DNA of 64,000 nucleotides from Endozoicomonas sp. ISHI1 (GTDB lineage Bacteria > Pseudomonadota > Gammaproteobacteria > Pseudomonadales > Endozoicomonadaceae), in assembly GCF_024606225.1 (NCBI RefSeq), contig NZ_JAGRPU010000005.1, positions 124,001-188,000 of the forward strand. The letters run 5' to 3'. Positions within the stretch are counted from its first letter, which is position 1. Every line of letters starts with the position of its first letter. The notes under the pieces were generated by a model that was given only the letters and a program-made list of their open reading frames with translations, had not been told where the DNA came from and did no database searches. Made by a program: the position numbers and the translations under genes. This document shows positions 1 through 8,836 of this stretch, piece by piece.

Positions 1-205
1 TTAAGGCCTGATGCTGCTGGTAATATTCCCCAGCCTCCGGCCAAGGAGTTTGAGCCCTATATGCCAAAGTGACTTGATTGATGATGTCTCATCAATCAAA
101 AAAAGACCAGGAGCCTGATGACGTTTCGTTGCGGGCCCGGAACTTGCGGGCGGCTCCTTTTCCGTAAAAATCGGTCTGGTAAAGCGTTTTCTGATCATGT
201 TCCAT
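1..205 (-). other. left-edge coding fragment, DUF29-like start
   Basis: A 37-codon frame (205 down to 92) starts at an ATG with an AGGGG ribosome site eight bases upstream. Its residues LYQTDFYG match the N-terminus of the DUF29 proteins in this window (LYNTDFYR, LYDSDFYG), but the similarity stops after about 14 residues and a TGA follows. Another minus frame then stays open to the window edge. I read this as a decayed or frameshifted DUF29-type start, or the start of an unrelated gene that enters from the left. The assignment is weak. Confidence 0.25.
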
Positions 206-241
206 GGTGTTACCCCTTTAATTACAGCCAATATTTGCTGT

Positions 242-694
242 CTATTGAGGTGGGGTATCCGGTAGAAAGTCATCCACCATGACTTCATCAAAAGACCAGG
301 GACAGGTTTCAGGGAATGTTGCTTTCGGGAAACCTGTCTCCCTGACTGCACCTTTCACCGCACGATGGTAAGCCGGTGGCGTAACAGCATCGAGCTTGCT
401 TTTAAGGCTGGGGCTGTCTTTGATCAGCATCTGAATCTGGTGCCGCTGTTCGGTGACCGTATTACGCCAGCTTCGACTCTGGAACCTGGGTTGATAGAGC
501 CACTTAAGCAGGTGCATAAGCAGGATCGCCAAGTGAGACTCAAAAGCCCGGTAGTCACTGCGACCCATACTTTCAATTTCCTCAAGAATATTGGAGACAT
601 CAATTTCAGAAAGTCGTCCGGTACGCAGCAACTCAGCCTGTTGTTGTGTCCAGCGGTAAAAGTCGGTGTTGTAAAGGTTGTTTGAGTTATCCAT
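242..694 (-). CDS. DUF29 family protein
   Basis: This 150-residue protein matches the DUF29 family in full. It has the N-terminal LYNTDFYRWTQQQ segment, the central HLAILLMHLLKW helix and the C-terminal CPW motif (TCPWSFDEVM). The start at 694 was chosen over upstream methionines because AAGGGA lies nine bases before it and the family normally begins just before the LY-DFY motif. DUF29 has no settled biochemical function; it is a small helical protein often present in many copies and near mobile DNA. Two further complete copies lie at 28816 and 36414 in this window. The family call is solid and the function is unknown. Confidence 0.85.
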   Translation of the reverse strand: MDNSNNLYNTDFYRWTQQQAELLRTGRLSEIDVSNILEEIESMGRSDYRAFESHLAILLMHLLKWLYQPRFQSRSWRNTVTEQRHQIQMLIKDSPSLKSKLDAVTPPAYHRAVKGAVRETGFPKATFPETCPWSFDEVMVDDFLPDTPPQ

Positions 695-904
695 AGCAAT
701 ATTCCCTTGTGAATCAGCCATTGAGTATAGGACAACGGATGTCAAGACTCCCATCACCGCCTAATATCCTGATTTGGCTTTGACTTCAGCGCTGATGATT
801 CTGGCAGATACTCTAATAGTTGTTGAGCGTAATATAATCAGAGTGTCACGGCTGAATCAATGGAAAGGGACTGGTTCTAAGCTCAGAGAATTGTTGAGGA
901 AATC

Positions 905-1453
905 ATGAAGCTTTTTGTAACAGGGTTGCTCTGTTTGACACTCTCTACTTTGACGATTGCGGATGCGGATACAATGTCGAAAGGAATCTTTGAGTTAATC
1001 AACCAGCGGCTGACTTATATGCAGGATGTAGCCTTATTTAAGGCCACGAATCATCGTGCTATTGAAGATTTGACCAGAGAAAAACAGGTGCTTGAGAAAG
1101 CATTGTTTGATGCACAGCAGGCTGGTTTACAACCAGATTCCATCGCTGTTTTTTTTCAGGCTCAGATAGATGCGGCCAAGGCTATTCAATATCGATATAG
1201 GGCGGAATGGTTATCTGCCAAACCAGAAAATAAAAAACACCGTGATCTGGCTTCCGAGGTCAGGCCCAAGCTTATAGAGCTTGGTCATCAGATCGTGATG
1301 CAAATTAGCGAATACCTTCAGAATGGAGGAGCATTTGATAATAACATGCAGCAAGACTTTGTCAGGACGGTCAATGCAGCGCACCTGTCCGAAAACGACA
1401 AAAAGAAAATGTTTGAAAGTCTTCAAATGATACGTGTGATTAAAAACCAGTAG
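905..1453 (+). CDS. aroQ: periplasmic chorismate mutase, AroQ-gamma type
   Basis: The 182-residue protein begins with a signal peptide (hydrophobic residues 4-18, cleavage probably after residue 19-21). The mature part carries the secreted chorismate mutase core: ELINQRLTYMQDVA, then IEDLTREKQVLEKA, then FFQAQIDAAKAIQ. These helices supply the active-site Arg, Lys, Glu and Gln residues in known AroQ-gamma enzymes. The reaction is chorismate to prephenate, here in the periplasm or outside the cell rather than in the cytosolic aromatic pathway. The length fits the family. It stands alone, which is usual; secreted mutases have been linked to host association in some bacteria, a point not shown here. 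Confidence 0.85.
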   Translation: MKLFVTGLLCLTLSTLTIADADTMSKGIFELINQRLTYMQDVALFKATNHRAIEDLTREKQVLEKALFDAQQAGLQPDSIAVFFQAQIDAAKAIQYRYRAEWLSAKPENKKHRDLASEVRPKLIELGHQIVMQISEYLQNGGAFDNNMQQDFVRTVNAAHLSENDKKKMFESLQMIRVIKNQ

Positions 1454-1627
1454 CCTGTGGATGGATCGAAAGCCCCCGGGAAGTTCAGCCAATCCTGACT
1501 GACCAAGAACAGCCCTGACAAAGAAGCTCATACTCCTTGTTACTCAGAAAAACCAAACCGTCTATAGAGAATTCGCTATGTTCCGTTACAATCATTGAGT
1601 GATTTTCAGACGTAGAAGAACAAAAGA

Positions 1628-2389
1628 ATGAATCTCGAACAAAGCAACATCCTGATTACCGGTGCTGCCCGCGGTCTGGGCAAGGCCATGGCACTGCATC
1701 TGGCAGAAAAAGGTGCCAGCCTTGGGCTGATAGACCTGAAAGGCGAAGCCCTGGATCAGACGGTAAAGGAGTGCTCTGAATTGGGGGCAAAAACCATTGC
1801 CCTGCCTACCAATGTCGCCAACGAACAGGAAGTAGAAAACAGTATCAAAGTTGCCAGAGAAAAACTGGGCCCGCTCAACGGTCTTATCAATAATGCGGGC
1901 ATCCTGCGTGACGGTCTGCTAATTAAGGTGAAAGAGGATCAGGTCACTGACAAGCTTTCACTGGCAAAATGGCAATCAGTCATTGACGTCAATCTCACCG
2001 GTGTTTTTCTCTGTGGTCGTGAGGTGTCTGCCAGCATGGTTGAATCAGGAAGCAAAGGTCTGATTCTAAACATTGCCAGCATTTCCCGCTCGGGCAACTT
2101 CGGACAAACCAACTACTCTGCCGCAAAAGCCGGTGTCGTCGCTATGACGGTATCCTGGGCTAAGGAGCTGGCTCGTTTTGGCATCAGGAGCGCTGCGATT
2201 GCACCTGGCATGATTGAGACTGAAATGACGCTGGGCATGAAGCCCGAAGCTCGCGCCAAAATGAATGCGGGTATTCCGGCGGGACGCATGGGTAAGCCTG
2301 AAGAGATTGCAGCAACGGCGGCGTTCATTTTTGAAAACGACTACTTCAATGGTCGGGTGCTGGAACTGGATGGAGGTCTGCGCCTCTGA
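1628..2389 (+). CDS. SDR family oxidoreductase, FabG-like
   Basis: A 253-residue short-chain dehydrogenase/reductase. The nucleotide-binding motif TGAARGLG lies at residues 11-18, NNAG at 88-91, and the catalytic set is Ser151, Tyr163 and Lys167 (YSAAK). The C-terminus [12 protein letters not shown] is typical of FabG-type 3-oxoacyl-ACP or acyl-CoA reductases. An insertion around residues 100-115 is longer than in housekeeping FabG, so this is probably a paralog acting on another 3-oxoacyl or alcohol substrate. No fab genes flank it. Fold and cofactor use are clear; the substrate is not. Confidence 0.85.
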   Translation: MNLEQSNILITGAARGLGKAMALHLAEKGASLGLIDLKGEALDQTVKECSELGAKTIALPTNVANEQEVENSIKVAREKLGPLNGLINNAGILRDGLLIKVKEDQVTDKLSLAKWQSVIDVNLTGVFLCGREVSASMVESGSKGLILNIASISRSGNFGQTNYSAAKAGVVAMTVSWAKELARFGIRSAAIAPGMIETEMTLGMKPEARAKMNAGIPAGRMGKPEEIAATAAFIFENDYFNGRVLELDGGLRL

Positions 2390-2430
2390 TTCATGGCCGC
2401 AGAAGCTACTACCTTCTGTGGCCATTCTCA

Positions 2431-3483
2431 CTACCAGGAATAACCAATGCCTACCTTGATCTGACTCGAGGTTTTATCAGCACCTTCTGTAGGAATACTG
2501 TCGTAGTCCAGGTAATGCATCAGGTTTAGAGAAAGACTTTCAGATAACCCCACCCTGAGGCCATGCTCTCCATCAAACAGCCACTGCTGGCCTGAATTCA
2601 GACGGTAAAACAGCTTGCTGTTAAAGTAATACTCAAGGTTATCAATAAGCTTCTTCCGATACACCAGTCCTGTCGTCATCGCCAGATTTCTCTGGTTATC
2701 TTCCAGCTGATAATCTTCCCAGAGATGAGTCAGACCAACGGTGGTAATCACTGTTTCTTTCACCGTTTCCCTGAAGCGGTAACCGAGCGAACCACCGAGC
2801 GTCAGTCTTGATCTCAGATCTTCCGCTGAGTCATACTCCTGATCCAGAGAGCCCTGAACGAACCAGTGCTCGGTGAAATAGCGACTATACGCATACCCCA
2901 GCTCCCACTCCTTGGTGGAAGAGTCTGCGTCATCTTCCGTCTCTACTTCAATGTCCCACTTAAAACTGTTTTTGTTCCACTCGTCATTGATATCCAGGTT
3001 GCCACTGAGCGTAAATGTGGTTTCTTTGTCCTGACCCTGATCGCTGTCCAAACCAAAGTTGACCTTGCCAGCAATGTCCCAGTTAGCAGCCAGCACCGGC
3101 TGTTCAGTGAGAATTTCTGCCACTGGCCAGACTGCCGAAAAGCTCCGCTCATAACCATCAGGATCAACAATCGTCAGTTGATCACCATTGCTCTTTAACT
3201 GACGCTGTTGAGCCTCTTTCTCTCCAATCAAACCCACCCAGAGCGGCTGGTCTGTCTCCAGAGCACGGACATGGCGCCAATTAATGGTAATGTTACCTGC
3301 ATAACGTGTAGAAACAGTCAGTTTACCCGCTTCCAGACCCATGATTTTGCCACTGATCACATCTCCATTTTCCATCCATACCTTATCCGCACGAGCCATC
3401 GTTACCATACCGAAAAGAAAGATGATCCAGACTGTGTGCAATCCGAAAAAACGGCCAATGCCCCTGAAAAACTGGAGCCCCAT
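2431..3483 (-). CDS. DUF481 family outer-membrane protein (YdiY-like)
   Basis: A 350-residue secreted protein. A signal peptide of about 32 residues is followed by the entry segment KVWMENGDVISGKIMGLEAGKL, then a domain of alternating, aromatic-rich strands that ends in the barrel-like C-terminus VGIGYSW, with a terminal aromatic as in outer-membrane beta barrels. This is the DUF481/YdiY pattern. The start at 3483 is preceded by GAGGGG; the longer frame from 3540 adds residues without a signal peptide. It converges with the SDR gene. The role is unknown; related proteins are salt- or alkali-induced outer-membrane barrels. Confidence 0.7.
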   Translation of the reverse strand: MGLQFFRGIGRFFGLHTVWIIFLFGMVTMARADKVWMENGDVISGKIMGLEAGKLTVSTRYAGNITINWRHVRALETDQPLWVGLIGEKEAQQRQLKSNGDQLTIVDPDGYERSFSAVWPVAEILTEQPVLAANWDIAGKVNFGLDSDQGQDKETTFTLSGNLDINDEWNKNSFKWDIEVETEDDADSSTKEWELGYAYSRYFTEHWFVQGSLDQEYDSAEDLRSRLTLGGSLGYRFRETVKETVITTVGLTHLWEDYQLEDNQRNLAMTTGLVYRKKLIDNLEYYFNSKLFYRLNSGQQWLFDGEHGLRVGLSESLSLNLMHYLDYDSIPTEGADKTSSQIKVGIGYSW

Positions 3484-3731
3484 GAATACCCCTCGATGAA
3501 TCGATGTTTTATTGCTTTCTAAGGGTGACAAGAGTTCCAAATTAATAAACGTTTAACAAGAGGGAAAGCCGTTATAGCCAGCGGTTTTCCCTGGCTGAAC
3601 CAGTAATAAAGCAAAGTTGTCCCTCCTTTTGCCAACCTGAGGCGCTTCATTCTGGAAAAATGAAAAACGTTTCACGACAAATAGCCGATGGATTAGGATA
3701 TGCTTGGCAGATTCTCTGGTGATACTTATCC

Positions 3732-3898
3732 CTAGCAGCCTGTCGGACTTAAGCGTCCGTAGCGAGGATTGCAAGAAATTGAGGATAAAAAATTCTGCTT
3801 CTGAGGAGAATAGCGAGCTATTTGACGAAGAAGCAGGAATTTTTAGACCAATTTATTGCAACCGCAGTAGGACAGCCTTAAGTCCGACAGGCTGCTAG
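3732..3898. mobile_element. MITE-like long imperfect palindrome
   Basis: A 167-bp element with 22-bp terminal inverted repeats (CTAGCAGCCTGTCGGACTTA at both ends, continued by AG). The two halves stay imperfectly complementary for most of their length: TTGCAA, AAATT and CTGCTTCT recur on both arms and meet near a central AATAGCGAGCTATT. No protein is encoded. This is what a non-autonomous miniature element or a very long REP-type hairpin looks like. Its right end lies 35 bp before the start of the alkyltransferase-like gene, so it may affect that gene's expression. No second copy was seen in this window. Confidence 0.65.
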
Positions 3899-3933
3899 AT
3901 GACTGCTTTATAAAATCAGCCTGGAGACTTGGC

Positions 3934-4248
3934 TTGCAAGCACCGTTCAGTCCATCCGATATCTGGCTCATCCTGACCAAAATACCCGAGGGTAGCGTGG
4001 TCACCTATGGACAACTGGCCAACATGGCCGGTGCACCAGGCTATGCCCGGGTAGTCGGTAACATTCTAAAGCAACTGCCTTCAGGTTCCGGACTTCCCTG
4101 GCACAGAGTCATCAACAGCAAAGGACAAATTTCGTTTCCAGTGTCCAGCGCCAAGTATCAACAACAGCAATCCTTGCTTGAATCAGAAGGTATCACTTTG
4201 CTCAATGGCAAAGTCAATCTGAAGCTATTTCAATGGAGTGGAGAGTAA
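3934..4248 (+). CDS. alkyltransferase-like protein (ATL/MGMT family)
   Basis: A 104-residue protein covering only the DNA-binding domain of O6-alkylguanine methyltransferases (IPEGSVVTYGQLA, then GSGLPWHRVINSKG). The alkyl-acceptor PCHR motif is PWHR here, so the Cys is replaced by Trp, the hallmark of alkyltransferase-like proteins. Those bind and flip O6-alkylguanine and pass the lesion to nucleotide excision repair instead of repairing it. The start is a TTG at 3934 with GGAG seven bases upstream; no ATG fits. A small unknown gene follows after three bases, probably in the same transcript. Confidence 0.85.
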   Translation: MQAPFSPSDIWLILTKIPEGSVVTYGQLANMAGAPGYARVVGNILKQLPSGSGLPWHRVINSKGQISFPVSSAKYQQQQSLLESEGITLLNGKVNLKLFQWSGE

Positions 4249-4251
4249 ATC

Positions 4252-4446
4252 TTGAACGACCTGGATCAGCACCCTGAAGACATTGCCCTGGCGATTGAAA
4301 TTATTCGCCAGTTGGAAAACCTTAACTATCAACCTGAAACCATTCTCCAGGCAATGGTGCATGTTTGCAGGGATTCTCTCGGCAAGCTTCCAGAACAGGA
4401 AAAGGGGCAGTGGCAAGCAAAACTGATCGCCGAGATCAAAAGATAG
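4252..4446 (+). CDS. small hypothetical protein
   Basis: A 64-residue acidic, mostly helical protein (ALAIEIIRQLENLNYQPETI) that starts at a TTG three bases after the alkyltransferase-like stop, with a GGAG-type site in the preceding coding end. I do not recognise a family. Tight coupling suggests co-expression with the repair-type gene upstream, but no functional link can be read from the sequence. The reading frame could be spurious, although codon use looks like that of its neighbours. Confidence 0.5.
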   Translation: MNDLDQHPEDIALAIEIIRQLENLNYQPETILQAMVHVCRDSLGKLPEQEKGQWQAKLIAEIKR

Positions 4447-4451
4447 AGTTA

Positions 4452-4469
4452 GCGGGCTTTTTTGCCCGC
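4452..4469. terminator. hairpin between convergent genes
   Basis: GCGGGC, a six-T loop and GCCCGC form a perfect 6-bp GC stem between the small plus-strand gene and the end of ampG on the minus strand. Its location between convergent genes suits a shared terminator, but no clear U-tract follows the stem on either strand. Confidence 0.4.
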
Positions 4470-4473
4470 CTCG

Positions 4474-6039
4474 TCAATCGGGAGCAGCCTCCTCAGACTG
4501 CTCCATCAGCTTCTGTAAATAAGTGATTAACAGCAACACTGGCAATCCAAGAATAGCGGAGCCTGCAAAAAAGATGGGGTAGTTCACCGCATCCACGACG
4601 CTGCCGGAGTAGCCTGCCATCAGTTTGGGTACCAGTGTCATCAGTGAACTGAAGACTGCGTACTGCATCGCTGTGAATGCCCGGTTCGTCAGACTGGAGA
4701 GGAAAGCCACAAAGGCAGCAGAAGCAATACCGGCGCTGAGATTATCAGCTGCAATGACCACAGCAAGTATCCAGGTTTCAGGTTCCATTTGTGCCAGCAT
4801 GGAAAACAGCAGGTTACTGACAGCAGCCAGTAGCCCACCGATCCAGAGGATTTTCATCACACCGTAGCGAAGGGCTAATAGCCCGCCCAGAAAACCACCG
4901 GCAATGGTCATCAACAAACCAAAGGTTTTGGTGATAGCGGCTATCTGTTCCTTGCTATAACCCATGTCCTTGTAAAACACATTGGCAACGGCTCCCATCA
5001 CAATATCAGCAATCCGATAAGTGCCAACCAGCAGCAAAATATAGATCGCCAGTTTTCCATAACGCGCAAAGAAGTCAGTAAATGGTGTGACGTAAGTTTC
5101 TCTGACCATCCCCCTGGGTGCTACGTTCAGGCTGATCATCAACCAGGCAGACCCTCCACCCAGAGCGACACTGAACAGCAACCGGAAGGATTCAGAAAAG
5201 AATCCTGCAACATGTGCAGAAAGCCCGCCATCCACCAGCGTCGTTTTCAACTGGGAAGCTATCTCAGGGGTCAATGTAAAGCCTGCCACAAAAGCGCCTG
5301 CTGCCACTACAAACAACCCCAGAAAACGAACATAGTCACGGGTACCGTATTGTTCAGAGAAGGCTGACTGATTGTTTTCAGGCTCTGAAATCAATAGTGT
5401 GGTGGCAACCCCTACCAGCATGAACGCCGCCATACAACGATAAACAGAAGCCCAGGCCTCATAGTGGTAAACGGATTCGTCGCCACCTGAAAACCAGCTG
5501 GCCAATGCCAGACTGCCTGCCCCGGCTACTATCATACCGACTCTATAGCCTGCAATGTAAGCGGAAGACATCATGGCCTGAAGATCGCTCTCCGCAGCTT
5601 CTATACGATAGGCATCAATGACTATATCTTGTGTGGCCGATGAGAACCCCAGCATCACTGCCCCTACTGCAACCCAGGTCAATCCATAGATGGGATCATG
5701 ACTCGCCATAAATAAAAGAGCAGCCATCACCGCAAACTGGGCAAGTAACAGCCAGGCTCTTCGGCGCCCGAGACTTTTTGTCAACCATGGCAGGGGAACC
5801 CGGTCAACCAATGGGGCCCAAACAAACTTGAATGAATAACCCAGGGCAGCCCAGCTGAAGAAAGTCACCATGCTGCGTTCAACACCCGCCTCCCGCAACC
5901 AGATAGACAGGCTACTGAATATGAGTAATATGGGAAGGCCTGCTGAAAAGCCAAGAAACAGAGCACTGATTACCCTAGGATGCCTGAAACTCTTCCATGC
6001 CTCTCCCCAGGAACGGGTAGAAGCGTTCATTAGTTGCAT
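4474..6039 (-). CDS. ampG: AmpG-type muropeptide MFS permease
   Basis: A 521-residue major-facilitator protein with about 14 membrane segments. The start region (RVISALFLGFSAGLPILLIFSSLSIWLREAG) and the loop APLVDRVPLPWLTKSLGRRRAW are characteristic of AmpG, which brings anhydromuropeptides into the cytoplasm for cell-wall recycling and, in many gammaproteobacteria, indirectly for AmpC control. The start ATG at 6039 has GGAGGAG just upstream. A second ATG nine bases later is possible. No ampD or ampE is next to it. The gene is single and is not obviously in an operon. Confidence 0.88.
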   Translation of the reverse strand: MQLMNASTRSWGEAWKSFRHPRVISALFLGFSAGLPILLIFSSLSIWLREAGVERSMVTFFSWAALGYSFKFVWAPLVDRVPLPWLTKSLGRRRAWLLLAQFAVMAALLFMASHDPIYGLTWVAVGAVMLGFSSATQDIVIDAYRIEAAESDLQAMMSSAYIAGYRVGMIVAGAGSLALASWFSGGDESVYHYEAWASVYRCMAAFMLVGVATTLLISEPENNQSAFSEQYGTRDYVRFLGLFVVAAGAFVAGFTLTPEIASQLKTTLVDGGLSAHVAGFFSESFRLLFSVALGGGSAWLMISLNVAPRGMVRETYVTPFTDFFARYGKLAIYILLLVGTYRIADIVMGAVANVFYKDMGYSKEQIAAITKTFGLLMTIAGGFLGGLLALRYGVMKILWIGGLLAAVSNLLFSMLAQMEPETWILAVVIAADNLSAGIASAAFVAFLSSLTNRAFTAMQYAVFSSLMTLVPKLMAGYSGSVVDAVNYPIFFAGSAILGLPVLLLITYLQKLMEQSEEAAPD

Positions 6040-6250
6040 TCTGCTCCTCCGGGTGTGCTTTTGACGGTTTTTATAGTGTTCTTCGTTGAACTCTTGGTGG
6101 AAAACTGTCCCGATAATATCAACATAATGATTGTGCCTTCCAGTGGTCGAATCTATTGAACTGAGTTTATGTCGCAGAACTCCCGGGAAGTTTTAATCAA
6201 AGCACACCTGAACATGCCGGGGAACATTTTTTTCGTCTGGATGTTGCTCA

Positions 6251-6274
6251 ACAGGAGAGGCGAGCCTCTCCTGT
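6251..6274 (-). terminator. hairpin 3' of the yajQ-like gene
   Basis: Two perfect 11-base arms (ACAGGAGAGGC and GCCTCTCCTGT) separated by GA lie six bases beyond the yajQ-like stop. The stem is strong but only two Ts follow it on the minus strand, so this may be an mRNA-end hairpin instead of a classical rho-independent terminator. Confidence 0.5.
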
Positions 6275-6279
6275 CAGGA

Positions 6280-6765
6280 TCAGTCTCTGAAGTTATTGTA
6301 TTGAAGAGGCATCTCGGTGTCCGCTTCTCTCAGCAAAGCAATAGCGCTCTGAAGATCATCACGCTTCTTGCCAGAGACGCGAACCTGCTCGCCCTGAATG
6401 GCAGGCTGTACCTTGAGCTTGGCATCCTTGATCATCTTGACGATTTTCCTGGCCTGCTCTTTATCCAGCCCCTGACGAACCACGACATCCTGTTTAACCT
6501 GCTTGCCAGAACCATAATGGTCTTTCACTTCCAGGCATTTAACATCAATGCCCCGTTTGACCATTTTGGTTTTCAGCATTTCAACCATCTGCACCAGCTG
6601 GAAGTCAGCATCGGCTGTCATCACAATCTGGTTTTCACCGCTCTTTTCAAAGCTGGCTTCAACCCCTCTGAAATCATAACGGGTGGTCAGCTCGCGGTTC
6701 GCCTGATCGACCGCATTGGTCAGCTCGTGCATATCCACTTCTGAAACAATATCAAATGAAGGCAT
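6280..6765 (-). CDS. yajQ: YajQ family nucleotide-binding protein
   Basis: A 161-residue YajQ-family protein starting with the usual [11 protein letters not shown]; a longer start at 6786 adds seven non-family residues. It shows the two-domain pattern with [14 protein letters not shown] and the C-terminal [19 protein letters not shown]. Family members bind nucleotides, and in Xanthomonas a member binds cyclic di-GMP and acts with a transcription regulator; in other species roles in RNA metabolism have been proposed. It stands alone between ampG and the dodecin gene. The family call is firm, the ligand inferred. Confidence 0.9.
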   Translation of the reverse strand: MPSFDIVSEVDMHELTNAVDQANRELTTRYDFRGVEASFEKSGENQIVMTADADFQLVQMVEMLKTKMVKRGIDVKCLEVKDHYGSGKQVKQDVVVRQGLDKEQARKIVKMIKDAKLKVQPAIQGEQVRVSGKKRDDLQSAIALLREADTEMPLQYNNFRD

Positions 6766-6861
6766 GAGGGATTTTCCAATCAACAAACTCTGAAAGTAGA
6801 TGACTATTGTATCCGAGAATCCCTGCTGAATGGCAAGCCCCCGTTACAACGGGTATGGCAA

Positions 6862-7083
6862 TCAAGACGCTTTACCACGGTCTTCCAGCCTGAAACCAAT
6901 TCTCACGGTCACCTGAAAATGTGCGATCTCACCATCCTCAATATGACCCCGATGCTCCACCACTTCGTACCAGCCCAGGTGATTCAGAGTGACACTGGCA
7001 GTGGCAATAGCATTGCGTATGGCATCGTCGCTGCTGACGGTTGAGCTGCCTACCACTTCCAGAATTTTATAGATGTGTGACAT
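6862..7083 (-). CDS. dodecin family flavin-binding protein
   Basis: A 73-residue dodecin. The pattern SSDDAIRNAIATASVTLNHL, then GWYEVVEHRGHI, then QVTVRIGFRLED is the full family signature. The Trp in GWYEV is the residue that stacks on the flavin ring in characterised dodecins. These proteins form dodecameric shells that store or buffer flavins in the cytoplasm. It starts with an ATG at 7083 and appears to be transcribed alone, 47 bp after the end of the MerR-methyltransferase gene on the same strand. Confidence 0.9.
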   Translation of the reverse strand: MSHIYKILEVVGSSTVSSDDAIRNAIATASVTLNHLGWYEVVEHRGHIEDGEIAHFQVTVRIGFRLEDRGKAS

Positions 7084-7130
7084 AAGTACTCTCCACGACG
7101 TTGGAACGTAGAGGTAGTATAGACATCCTT

Positions 7131-8303
7131 TTAATCGCGCTTGGCAAGAACAAACATTTGATAGCCGAACTGCCCCAAGAATTTACTGTAGATATCCAGC
7201 TCACTCTCGATATCCTTCAACGCTTCTGATTCAGACATATCTGATGACAAATCATGGATTCGTTTTTTCAGTGGTTCAGAGTAGTTATCCCACGACTCCC
7301 TGCTGAGAGAAAAGTGGTCGACTACATCATACCCGGCAGCATCCATTTGTTTCAAACGAGTGCTAATCGCCTGAATATCAGGATAGGACTGCTCCCAGAA
7401 CGCCATCGCTTCTTTGTCTGGCTGATCTGTCAGCCAGACCAGGTCGCTTAACATCATGTAGCCACCGGGCTGAAGAAGCGGCCGCCACTGAGTCAGTGCT
7501 TTTTGAACCCCCATGATGTAAGCACTGCCTTCTGACCAGATGAGATCAAAGCTTTCATTCTCGAAGGGCAATTCAGTCATGCTGACGCAGACACTGGAAA
7601 GCCTTCCGGAAATATCCTGTTCCTCAAAACGTTCTTCCAATCGAGCCAGTGCTGACGGTTCGTTATCTATTGCAGTGATGTTTGCGTCGGTATTGTCTAT
7701 CAACAACTTGGTTGACAGACCTGTGCCACAACCAATCTCCAGAATATCAGCAGGGGCTTCAGGCAGCAGAGACAAGGCTTTCAGTGTGTCTTTTTCATTG
7801 CCTGGCCCCCAACGTTCCAGCGTCTCATAAACTTTCATAAAGTCGTTCATATAGGTTTCGTGATCATTCATGTCTTTTGATAACCATTTTAATCTGAGGG
7901 CTTCTTTCTCAGTAAAACCCTGCTTCACCAGCCAGTTAAGATGAGCATCCGGAGCCACCCTTTCGAGGTCTTCATGCCAGGTTCTGAGATCACCTTCACC
8001 CAGCATGGCTGCCAGCAACGCTCGTGATTGCTGCTTCAATGCAATGTCTTCATCAAGCTGCCTTAAGCGATTTCGTAACAAATCTTTGTCTATCTTTTCT
8101 TCAAGGCAAACTTTGCACTCTTTCAAAGTCAGCCCTCCCGCTTGCAGTTGCTGAATCAGGCGGACTCTTTGCAGGTCTTCATCGCTGTAGAAACGGTAGC
8201 CATTTTCAAGCCTCTTACCTGAAATAAGCTGCTGTTTCTCGTAGTAAAGAAGCGCAGTGCGTGAAAGCCCGACAGCGGCGGCTAATTCAGAAATTCGGTA
8301 CAC
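7131..8303 (-). CDS. MerR-type regulator fused to a class I SAM methyltransferase
   Basis: This 390-residue protein joins two modules. Residues 1-70 are a MerR winged-helix domain (YRISELAAAVGLSRTALLYYEK, then NGYRFYSDEDLQRV). After a helical linker that includes a TipAS-like stretch (residues 105-160), residues 175-330 are a class I methyltransferase with motif I ILEIGCGTG at 188-196. The start is a GTG with GAGG upstream. MerR proteins twist promoters whose -10/-35 spacing is 19 bp, and such a promoter lies directly upstream. The natural reading is a ligand-sensing autoregulator with attached SAM binding or methyl transfer; the substrate is unknown. Confidence 0.85.
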   Translation of the reverse strand: MYRISELAAAVGLSRTALLYYEKQQLISGKRLENGYRFYSDEDLQRVRLIQQLQAGGLTLKECKVCLEEKIDKDLLRNRLRQLDEDIALKQQSRALLAAMLGEGDLRTWHEDLERVAPDAHLNWLVKQGFTEKEALRLKWLSKDMNDHETYMNDFMKVYETLERWGPGNEKDTLKALSLLPEAPADILEIGCGTGLSTKLLIDNTDANITAIDNEPSALARLEERFEEQDISGRLSSVCVSMTELPFENESFDLIWSEGSAYIMGVQKALTQWRPLLQPGGYMMLSDLVWLTDQPDKEAMAFWEQSYPDIQAISTRLKQMDAAGYDVVDHFSLSRESWDNYSEPLKKRIHDLSSDMSESEALKDIESELDIYSKFLGQFGYQMFVLAKRD

Positions 8304-8336
8304 ACTGAAGTATCCTCAAATCATCAACAGGGAGGA

Positions 8337-8367
8337 ACTTTAAGCTATAAAGCTGTAGACAGGTCAA
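8337..8367 (-). promoter_or_regulatory. MerR-type promoter with 19-bp spacer
   Basis: On the minus strand TTGACC (8367-8362) and TAAAGT (8342-8337) are separated by exactly 19 bp, the overlong spacing recognised by MerR activators. Inside the spacer AGCT-ATAA-AGCT forms a dyad. It lies 33 bp before the GTG of the MerR-methyltransferase gene, which suggests autoregulation. Confidence 0.55.
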
Positions 8368-8560
8368 GGAAAATTGAACGCCCGGAAATAAACAGAGACC
8401 AATCCCAAGATGCCGAAAGCCTGTAAAGTGTCATCAACGTCTAGTTCAGTGGAGGTCTTACGCTGAAGTTCGACACAACAATTTCTCCACATATGTTTGA
8501 TTTTCAAAAAAGATTGAAAAATACTCTATTTGCCATTATGACACATAACAAGGAGGATTT

Positions 8561-8836
8561 ATGGCAACATCACTACCCAGAATCACCACCCGTATTGATA
8601 CAGATACAAAAGAACTACTGGCTGAGGCTGCGGCTATTATCGGTGTTTCCAGCATTAATTCCTTTGTACTGTCCGCTGCTATTGAGAAGGCCAAACAGAT
8701 CATGGACAGCGAGCGATCCCTGAAACTGAGCCAGCAAGATGCTCTGTTACTTGTGCAGGCTCTGGATAAAGATTTAAAACCCAATCCTCGACTTAAGCAG
8801 GCGGCCCAGCGTTATAAAAAGACAGGGAATAAATGA
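8561..8836 (+). CDS. tacA: TacA-type antitoxin (DUF1778)
   Basis: A 91-residue DUF1778 antitoxin. The N-terminal ribbon-helix-helix (ITTRIDTDTKELLAEAAAIIGVSSINSFVLSAAIEKA) binds operator DNA, and the C-terminal tail (LLVQALDKDLKPNPRLKQAAQRY) wraps the acetyltransferase toxin in characterised pairs. A strong AGGAGG precedes the ATG. The stop overlaps the toxin start by four bases, as in intact tacAT operons. The antitoxin looks complete; the toxin is frameshifted. Confidence 0.88.
   Translation: MATSLPRITTRIDTDTKELLAEAAAIIGVSSINSFVLSAAIEKAKQIMDSERSLKLSQQDALLLVQALDKDLKPNPRLKQAAQRYKKTGNK

Noticed and set aside
6169-6744. 191-codon plus-strand frame over the yajQ-like gene
   Set aside because: It is the antisense shadow of a well-recognised YajQ protein and has no ribosome site or family match.
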